Source: Dermanyssus gallinae
Taxonomy: Eukaryota > Arthropoda > Arachnida > Mesostigmata > Dermanyssidae
Assembly: GCA_003439945.1 (NCBI GenBank)
Contig: QVRM01001512.1
Span: forward strand, 1-64,000
Direction of reading: 5' to 3'
DNA length: 64,000 bases
The notes under the pieces were generated by a model. That model made no database searches. It was not told the origin of the DNA and was given only the letters and a program-made list of their open reading frames with translations. The translations under genes were made by a program, and so were the position numbers. Shown here in pieces: positions 56,340 to 64,000 of this stretch. Position 1 is the stretch's first letter. Each line of letters starts with the position of its first letter.

Positions 56340-56755
56340 TACTGTACGCGGCATCTTCAACCTCATTCTCGAATTATTTTAACAGCCGATGCACAGCCTG
56401 ACATTAGGTACACAAAGCGGCTTCTTACTCGCATTGGCGAGTAAGGGACTCGCGTCATTATGAAACATCTTTCAAGCTAACTAAAATTAGCCCGAATGAA
56501 GCGTCTCAATAACCTCTCAAACCGTACTAAAGCCTTAAAATAGTCTTGATATAGAAATGTGCCACTGCCGTCAGGAAGAACAGTCGCATACATCTCCATA
56601 CAAATAATTAGGGCTGTGCGCACTGTCTCGACGATGTGCGCAGTGAAAGTCGCCCCATTCAAATGGGGTCGAAGCCTCAGATATCGAAAAGAGTTGCCGA
56701 ATTTCAAGGATTGGCCGCCGTGGCGTATTAACGTAAAGTAACGTTTTTGGCGGCC
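56340..56755. other. Unassigned sequence
   Basis: The minus frame 56477-56707 lies downstream of the RT-like piece at 56760-57230 and might belong to it, but I see no motif. Confidence 0.35.
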
Positions 56756-56759
56756 AATC

Positions 56760-57235
56760 GATTCCCTCTTCTAAATTTCACAGCCCTTACTTCCAGCCCC
56801 CTTAAAACAGGGAACAACTTTACAAGACAAGTAATGCGCTTGATGGCACCAGGACGTGACGAGCGACCATTTTGTCATCTGCGATATTACGCTCAGAAGA
56901 AAGCCGCCAACCCCCGGGCTGGAATTATTTCACCAGGAATTCCAGGCTCGTGATGTCCCTTCTTCATGATCTTGTTGATAAGATCACAAAGATGGTTTCA
57001 CAAGAGCACCTGACTTCACCCAATGCTCGTAGTAAACCTAGACAGTTCTCGTACACTGTCGTCTGGGAAGGAACGCAGGCCCTGACTTATTTCTTCTACC
57101 TCATAGGTCCGATTTGTAGTATCCTGTTCCAACGTGGGCGGGTGCTCAATCTCTGGAGCCAGGCGTACCGTCTTGCAGTTACATAGAAGACCGGTTAGGC
57201 GATTTGTTATCTGTTCATCACTGAGCAGGCAATTC
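56760..57235 (-). mobile_element. Possible RT N-terminal fragment of the R-P-D retroelement family
   Basis: Minus-strand reading with a few stops gives V-E-E-I-S-Q-G-L-R-S-F-P-D-D-S-V, then H-L-C-D-L-I-N-K-I-M-K-K-G, then P-A-R-G-L-A-A-F-F, then R-P-G-A-I-K-R. The order resembles the region before the RT palm in LINEs (x-x-A-L-R-S-F-P-x-G-S...H-L-x-D-L...I-R-P-I-A-V). I infer from memory that elements with the R-P-D...W-D C-terminus carry this upstream. The link to the copies at 39, 44 and 55 kb is not shown by overlap. Confidence 0.4.
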
Positions 57236-57239
57236 GCCC

Positions 57240-58095
57240 CCTACGAGGTCGCACAACGTGGACTGGGGGCGTCCGTTCTATTCTTTCGAGCAGTCGGACT
57301 CTGTCTAGCCAAGCGGTTTCACGCTTGTGGTCATAGCATAGCTTTATGTAAGCTTTTTTGCAGGTAAAGCCTTATTACAACAGCTTTGAGACGCGCAAAG
57401 GGGCTCTGACAAACTTAGTAAACGTCACCTAGCGAGGCCACCTTTGAGGTCAAAGGGGTTACTGTGCTTACGTATTTCGTAATGTCCTTCCGAGGCATAG
57501 TGCAAATGATGACTCCAACAAAACGAGTCCAGGCTGTGGAGGTGAACGATGCCAAAGAACAGTAAACATGACCAAGTATACAAGACTCAGTTTACTTTAA
57601 CTAGACCACAGACTATAGATGTTTTGTCACTTATAGGTGCTTTGCGTTCGAAATCGTGGGCTACCTTTCGATATGCTTGTATGGCTCACTGGAGTGAAGC
57701 AAACATAATTGTAACACAATCTACACACAAATTATTGTTAAGGAAAACGTATAGGGAATTGTGTGCGGGTTTGTATCACAAAGCCATAAACGTTCACGAC
57801 TGAACCCAGGAAAAACCTACCTTGGCCTACGTTATCCCATATGATACCAGGTATTATTATTAAGAATAACAATACCGAAAGGTGATGTAATAATAGATAA
57901 TGATATGATGCCAGCTATGGACTGTTTGCATGCATCCCCTATTTCCACTATCCGACAACAATGTGACAGCACGTGTAGAGCTCTCAAGAAGCACGATCTC
58001 AACAAAACGACCAATTTAAATGTATAAAAACGCTATACAGCCCTTCTGTTACGCCAGTACGTTAGCTCTGAAACGCAATTTTAAAGCATGCCATG

Positions 58096-58100
<5 letters not shown>
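57240..58100. other. No recognisable gene
   Basis: Short frames without motifs. Confidence 0.45.

Positions 58101-58104
<4 letters not shown>

Positions 58105-58154
<50 letters not shown>
58105..58154. repeat. (TA)n array near a LINE 3' end
   Basis: A TA tract about 150 bp past the end of the LINE coding remnant on the minus strand. Confidence 0.95.
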
Positions 58155-58157
<3 letters not shown>

Positions 58158-58269
58158 GAGAAGTCGCAGAAGGTTAAAAGCAGCATTATAGATGATTTAT
58201 CAGTAGATTTTTGGGGTAACTTTTTAGTCAATCAGTTTATTTACGATATTATGGGTAGTTAATCTAAAT

Positions 58270-58860
58270 GTTATGTAGTTCAGTGTTCAAACTAAGCAGG
58301 TATTTCACACGGTCCTGCAGTGATTGTGCGTCGATTGATCGTGTCAAGTTGTAGCGGTTGATGTTACATTCTCCACAAATTTCGCATACACATTCGTCAA
58401 TTATAATAAATAACACTCGTTCATTTCAGGCATATATATTGGTGATAACTACGCCAGATTGTCCTACACCACAACGTCCGATTTGCTTTTATAGCCCTTT
58501 TCCACTTATCTATGGAACACGCTAACTCCCCTGTATAGATCCACATACAAAGTTGATATTTTTTTCTCTAAATTCTAGGCATCGGTTCAGGACATCTACA
58601 CTTAAATGATGTTCTGTCCTCTTCGTAATGGTTCTATCTCGACACAGTGCCAACTAGCTAGTGTCGCCGATACGCTCTCAAGCTCCAAGCACACGCTGTA
58701 TATAACAATTCTAAACTCCGTCGATGTTCTTAAGTCTGTCAGCTCAAAGCGAGATGCAATGACTTGTAAGCTATATCGGACGATTGTTGCGTCCTTTGTC
58801 TTATATAGGTTGACGGCACTCTTTAGGTCGGTGTCACGAAGTTCTCTAAAAGGCATTATA
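58270..58860 (-). mobile_element. 3' part of a LINE, same family as 9.1-9.65 kb
   Basis: From 58825 the minus strand reads A-V-N-L-Y-K-T-K-D-A-T-I-V-R-Y-S-L-Q-V-I-A, matching M-N-L-F-K-I-K-I-A-P-I-I-T-Y-C-L-R-A-I-A at 9.6 kb. Near 58400-58340 it reads E-C-V-C-E-I-C-G-E-C-N-I-N-R-Y, matching D-C-V-C-K-H-C-G-T-C-N-I-D-R-Y. Frames shift between these blocks. A SINE family 2 fragment lies directly on its 5' side. Confidence 0.7.
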
Positions 58861-58879
58861 GCTAGAATTATAAAAGAAA

Positions 58880-59002
58880 TGTAAGGAACTTGTTTTTAAT
58901 TCTAGACTATCCTCCGTCCCCTACGGGCTTGGAACTTAACCTGAGGTATATCTTTAATGCACCGAGGGCCGGACATGTTAAGATATCTAGGGTTTCCCTA
59001 AC
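58880..59002 (-). mobile_element. SINE family 2, 3' fragment
   Basis: The minus-strand body GGGAAACCCTAGATATCTTA, CCGGCCCTCGGTGCATTAAA and tail GTCTAGAATTAAAAACAAG match 13128-13265. The tRNA-like head is missing. Confidence 0.8.
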
Positions 59003-59009
59003 AAGAGGC

Positions 59010-60430
59010 ACTATAGTTGCCGTTGCTTTAGTTTGTTTTTCTTCTTCTTGCCTGCCTGAAGTTACTTTTCACGAACAAGATAAATAGCGTCCCGGGTTAC
59101 TAACAGTCGTGCGTTGCAGGAAGAACATTACGCCGGTTTAATGCAATAACTAGCAAATATGAGTCTGCATCAAAAAGTGCATGATAAAACATGATCGGTC
59201 TCCATAAAACGAGATCTTGCTCGAGTCGTGCGTGAATCTAGCGGCAGTATTATCATACTTACCAGCATCATCACGCCCGTCAGCCTCAGTCATACCTCAC
59301 CGCCATGACTCTTGTCTTGTTGTTTGTTTGTGTGTTTGTTGTTGTGGTCGTCGTCGTCGTTGTGTTGATCTTAGCGTCAGTCCCACCATCGCCATAATGT
59401 CTAGCAACGCCACTATCCATGCTTCACGACGCGACGAACACGGCCTAGCCAGTCTCCTCCGAATGACTGGTGCCAGAACAAGACCTCTAGTGAGCGGCAG
59501 GTCAAGCGGGGTTAGCAGCATGCTCTGTTAGTTCCATTGCCGTTTCTGCCGTAGATGTTGATGCATGCAAGCATGCCTGCCTGTCTGCCATAGAGACGGA
59601 GGAAAAGTGTGGGCGGCAACGTGTATCGCGATTTGCCCGACCTGTAGCTTGGCGCCGCCCGAAGGGCAGGACGTAGCGCGCCTTGCAGAGCCCCAGGTCC
59701 CTCCGGCGGCCTTCTCTCTCTCCTTTTCCCTTGCGCCCCCTTCTCTTTTTCTCTCTCTGATCTCTGACTGTCGTACCTTACAAGCAAGTCGCCCTCGAGC
59801 CCTACCTACTAAATCCAATCACTAATTCAGGTTAGTGCGGGTCGCTCGGGGCTAGCAGTCTCACCGCTGAGCAGAGGTGGGGGAGGCGCGGGGACTGGAA
59901 CATACGGTACTAAAGGGAAACAGGGCGGGAAGCGAAACAGAGGCAGGCCGATCAACAGTTGGGAACAGTTGCACCGGTTGTTCCCGTTTATGCTAGAACA
60001 GCAGCGCGTGATGCGCAGCGATGATGGCATAGCAATATGCTAAGCGGTGCTTCCTTAGATAGATTCCGCTGTCACTGTTGTTGCTGCTGCTGCTGCTACC
60101 AAATCGTTACACAGGTGTAATGGAAGAGCCACCGTTCCGTGAAGTAGTCGCACTAACTCTAGTTGTAGCGTATAGTGGCGAAAAACATGGTAGTCTCTTG
60201 ATACGATACGACGCTACGTTGGTTGATAGCGGCAGCTTATTAATGGCGGGCGTCTTGCCAGGGCACGTGTCGCTTTCGAGCCTTGCGAAAAGTTGCGTTT
60301 ACACTCGACGCACGCAAAGCGATGGAAGACGAGAAAGAGTAGTAGCAGCAACAGCAGCAGAAGAAGAAGAAGAACAAGACAGAGAACAAAAGAAAGAAGA
60401 GTTTCCGACGAGAGAACCAGTTAATTGAAT
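59010..60430. other. GC-rich island, no supported gene
   Basis: From about 59240 the sequence is GC-rich with short TTG, GTC and CTG triplet patches. Frames 59217-59531, 59512-59787 and 60078-60428 show no motif and overlap frames on the other strand. Poly-Glu in the last one comes from GAA repeats at 60357-60375. Confidence 0.4.
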
Positions 60431-60659
60431 AAATACTTCGGCCTGCGAAGTATAGGTACCCTACCTGCCCCGAGGCCTTGGAGTCGTCATGAGCTGGCTT
60501 CCTTAGTAGGGTTGCAGCTGTGGGCGACGTGCAACGGCAAAACATCTCGACCCCGCACGTAGGGTGCAAACAAAAATGCACACATTTAATATTTCATTTA
60601 TTGTAATGGCATAAACAATAGCGGTGCTTGAGCACAAAGTCTTCTTTGTCTCTCTCTCC

Positions 60660-60660
<1 letters not shown>
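60430..60660. other. No recognisable gene
   Basis: Nothing seen beyond a short CT-rich run before the next (TA)n array. Confidence 0.45.

Positions 60661-60662
<2 letters not shown>

Positions 60663-60700
<38 letters not shown>
60663..60700. repeat. (TA)n array
   Basis: A TA tract after CTCTCTCC. Confidence 0.95.
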
Positions 60701-60703
<3 letters not shown>

Positions 60704-60704
60704 C

Positions 60705-63700
60705 TATTTAGTAGGGATGAGCCAAGGCCAATAAAGGCAAACTTATGTAGAAAAAAAGAATAAAATTCGACTTAAATGTTGATATATCTGCAATGTATTT
60801 AGTCTTTTTGGTGTAAATTGTTTGAAAGCAAAATGAGAAACCATCTTGACAGTGTGACAATCTCGGAAGCGTGCTTTTAGTTTTTACCCGCGTGGACAGC
60901 AATTTATTCTATAACGCATTCAAGGCGAAGCTATAGAAATTGAAAAGCTTTCTTACTATCCTGTTTCATGTAGTTCAGATAAGTTGTCTATCCACAGGCA
61001 GGAAATGTCACTTCATACGAGCGAGTGAAACTCACGTTGCAAAGAGCAGAGTGACGCCACCTGGGTAGTAATAGTAGTATAGCAGTAATGCGACAAATAT
61101 TGCTTTTGTTTTCATGCCCTTTCACTACAACAGAAAACTTTTGCATTATAGTTAATGTGACTTTATGTTTAGATTTGTTCTATCAACGGACTGTGTGTGA
61201 TTGTACCGCTGCTGCAGGTAATTGCATATAGGTCGACCTTTCACGACGAACAGGAATGGAATAATTGATCTTGAAGGCTGTTATACATATTTGACGATAT
61301 CACGACACATGGATAGAATCATTGCACCTAACGCTGTGGAAGCTGTGTGTTCAAACAGACAAATATATGGATGCTAGACTATTTGGAACCAATATAATAG
61401 ACCGCTAAAGTACCTACGCTCCTATTTCTGAAAGGGACAAAGATTGTCCCTTTCTAAGAAGCTTTATCTCTAACGTGAGACATGAACCGACTACAACAAC
61501 ATACTTTGCACGACGTTTTGCTTCAAGCCATACACTACGCCTTTGTAAAAGAGACCTTCACGCTAGGAAGACACACTGTGTCCTGTCGGATTAAGGGAAA
61601 TGCTGTAGTCGCTTTTAAAAAATGTCAACAGTGTTAAATATAAAGCCAGTCTTTGGGTTGGAACTGAGAAATAAATAGCACCCCATACACAAAATCCAAA
61701 TTAGACTTGCGCAGAGCTACACTCGCTTCATCACTTCCCTACGTAGCTGGATTAGGTATATGCAGACAAATAACAGGCTCACTGATTAGGTTATTGCGAG
61801 AGAGAGAGAGAGAGAGAGAGCACCCGAGCACCGCAAAGGAGTATGAAAGTAAACGTTGATAATTGGTGTAAATGAATTAGGGCGTCTGTTAACATTTTGT
61901 TGATTACGCTAACAATTATGTCTTTATAATTAAAGGTTAGGCGCTAAACAAGGCGCATTAACAACGCTCCCTACAATTTTAAGAAATGACTAGCCTTTAC
62001 TGGGTAGTAAAATAAAATAAGGACAGATGAAAGAACAGTTGAAGACAATATTGTTTGTCACTTACTAAATCTTGCTTGATCACGAAGAGGTTTTTGCGCA
62101 AGTCCTGCATAATTCTAGAGCGGTAGAAACGGCGTAGGCATTGTAGCAACGCATGTTAAGAGCCCAGCCTCTTTGCTCAATAGTCTCGTATAGGATGTTT
62201 TGAATAGTTTTGACAAAATATTCTTACACCGGACTGAGCTAAGTGTTACTTTTTCTGCTAAAAGAAACGTGAGAGGGCAATTCGACGGCTTTTAGCTGGA
62301 CATCGTGTGTCATCAATGTGACGTTGTTGTGTAGTGCTGGCCACAAATATGTACGTGTGTGGCGTTATGGTATTATCCACACGTGAGGAGTGGAGCTCTA
62401 TGCCTCAATTATGTTGTTTCGAGTTGTATTTATCCGTCCACATTTCTTTCCATGAAAATGCTCGTGAGAACGGTGGCATCATCTGTTATTATTGGCCGAT
62501 ATGGCGTTCCGGACAGCTGAGAACCGACACGAACTCCACTTAATCCAGGAGACGATAGTCATAAGGGCAAGACGGGCGGGTCGCATCACTTTGCAGGATG
62601 TCCGCAACGATGTCTCTCAGATCTGCCGGCGAGCCAAAGTGAGTGGGGGTACACAGCCTAGTTATATCACTTAACGACGAAAGGTCTCCGGGACGCAACA
62701 ATGGCTGCCTGGCAGAATTGTTGGAAGCTGACGGAGCAGGGCAATGGACCTCAGACCTGAGGGCCTGACACGGCTGCAGCCACACGGAGCTCTCGAACTG
62801 ACCTCTCAGGTCCAATCATACATGGCTAGGAGCCGAAAGGCAGAGTGAAATACGTTCAGAGCGCCTCAAGGGTACCAGCGTTGCACGCGGCGGCATGCTT
62901 TTTAGATAGGTTTAATCTTGACAAGGGCGGCAACCATTAAGTCTGCAGGACGACATTGGCCAACTTTTCCCTGTTCCCAGTTTCGAACTAAGCAATTTCC
63001 TACCTGCATATTCGGTCACAATAGAACCGTGTTATAAGAATCTAAGTTATAGAAAAATACCTAATTTATTATAGTCCAATAGCGATGAAGTGTGGACGGC
63101 AATAATCTGCGCCATGTTTTGCTCAGTTGCGACAACCTATAGCAATGAACCGACCGTCTATAGGCGGGCGGATTCAACGCAAAATCAATGTGGTATTCAG
63201 GGTTTGGCAACCGTGAACATGTATCTACAAATACAAAAACTGCACGATCGTAGCAACGGTGACTCAAGCAGCTAGCGTACCGTTCAAAAGAGAACGCTAC
63301 CACGGCAACCACCACGAACAATGCATAGGGAAACTTTGTTCTGCTGCTAGATTCTTCACGAGAGAAAACACATATCAGCTCACTGTAGTAACGAGAATGT
63401 GACGACAATGGAGAGCATTAACCGCTGTTGTATCGCACATACATATCGTAGCCTTATGCGAGCATCTATAATTATGGTCTTCGAAGCATAACAATACACG
63501 ACCCTCTACAGTATGTCCACGCACTGAAGGCCACGGTAACTTGGACTGTCTACCTGACGGGGCATTGTGCGACATTAGGTGATCAATGGCTGTCTGCTAG
63601 CAGCCAGGTGGCGTCTATAGGCGTAATTTGGCTGAAACGACGGATCGCTTGCCTTCCAATAATTATAAACGAATACTAATATTAATTAATTTCATTCAAT

Positions 63701-63790
63701 CCATGACAAATATAAAAACTAAGATATAAAACAGATTTAACCGATGTGTAAAGTAATACCCGTCTGTGTCGTTTCGGCTTCAACAATGAA
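60705..63790. other. No recognisable gene
   Basis: Short frames only. A perfect 11-bp hairpin lies at 61430-61454 and a (GA)n tract at 61797-61820. The frames near 62492-62815 and 63061-63408 have no motif I recognise. Confidence 0.45.
61797..61820. repeat. (GA)n microsatellite
   Basis: A tract of about 12 GA units. Confidence 0.95.
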
Positions 63791-63806
63791 CAAGATGTCT
63801 CGTTTT

Positions 63807-63897
63807 ACGTTTAGGACTGTTACGAATAGTCTCTCGTACATTTAGGACTGTTACGAATAGCCTCTCATGTACGTTTAGGGCTGTTACGCATAGCTTT
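63807..63897. repeat. Short tandem repeat, three units of 27-33 bp
   Basis: Three head-to-tail units of ACGTTTAGGACTGTTACGAA and TAG(T/C)CTCTC, with a few substitutions. The last is cut short. Confidence 0.9.
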
Positions 63898-64000
63898 GAC
63901 AATACAATCATTCTTTTTTTTCTTTCGGACAAGGCAGAATTCCAGATAACATCGTTTTGTTAAGGTATGCCCGCCACGAAGCGTCGATTCAGTCATAACC

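Overview
The window looks like nuclear intergenic DNA of an arthropod. I see no bacterial operons, no rRNA and no CRISPR. I see about 25 (TA)n arrays, other long microsatellites, Tc1/mariner DNA transposons, non-LTR retrotransposon pieces and tRNA-headed SINEs. The mix would suit a parasitiform mite or a related chelicerate, but I cannot prove that from the sequence. Almost every recognisable reading frame belongs to a transposable element. No complete host gene is evident. All element assignments come from reading translated motifs by eye, without alignment software.

Layout. 1-2 kb: a decayed mariner. 3-4 kb: a GC-rich island with a poly-G tract. 5.4-6.3 kb: a second decayed mariner. 6.4-7.4 kb: a GC-rich island with the best host-exon candidate, a one-span membrane protein on the minus strand. 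7.5-8.15 kb: a nested SINE cluster with perfect target-site duplications. 9.0-9.7 kb: the 3' end of a LINE running into (TA)n. 13.1-13.9 kb: a second SINE family beside a reverse transcriptase (RT) fragment. 15.1 kb: a clean SINE. 15.8-17.1 kb: a nearly intact mariner, with a decayed sister at 20.2-21.5 kb on the other strand. 21.6-22.4 kb: a retroelement tail and a fragment of another transposase type. 23.4 kb: a (CAA)n array of about 80 units. 26.8-28.1 kb: a mariner of another lineage with a single nonsense codon. 29.6-30.9 kb: a decayed mariner with a SINE. 38.3-39.7 kb: a non-LTR RT split by another retroelement. 40.7-41.8 kb: a 1067-bp foldback element set in (TA)n. 42-43.6 kb: a GC-rich island with triplet repeats. 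44.4-45.9 kb: retroelement 3' ends with (TAA)n tails. 48.4-50.6 kb: a complete mariner inserted in an older transposase, whose reading frame rejoins across the empty site. 55.0-55.9 kb: a mariner split by a (TAA)n-tailed retroelement. 56-59 kb: further retroelement and SINE pieces. 59.2-60.4 kb: a GC-rich island. 63.8 kb: a short tandem repeat.

The elements interact mainly by insertion. Mariners and the foldback element sit at TA sites, often at the edge of (TA)n arrays. SINEs carry duplicated targets and presumably depended on LINE machinery, which survives here only as fragments. The retroelement family with an R-P-D...W-D motif repeatedly lies next to its own (TAA)n tails. The most striking structures are the nested mariner at 49.2-50.4 kb, the foldback element at 40.7-41.8 kb, the nested SINEs at 7.5-8.15 kb and the near-intact mariner at 15.8 kb.
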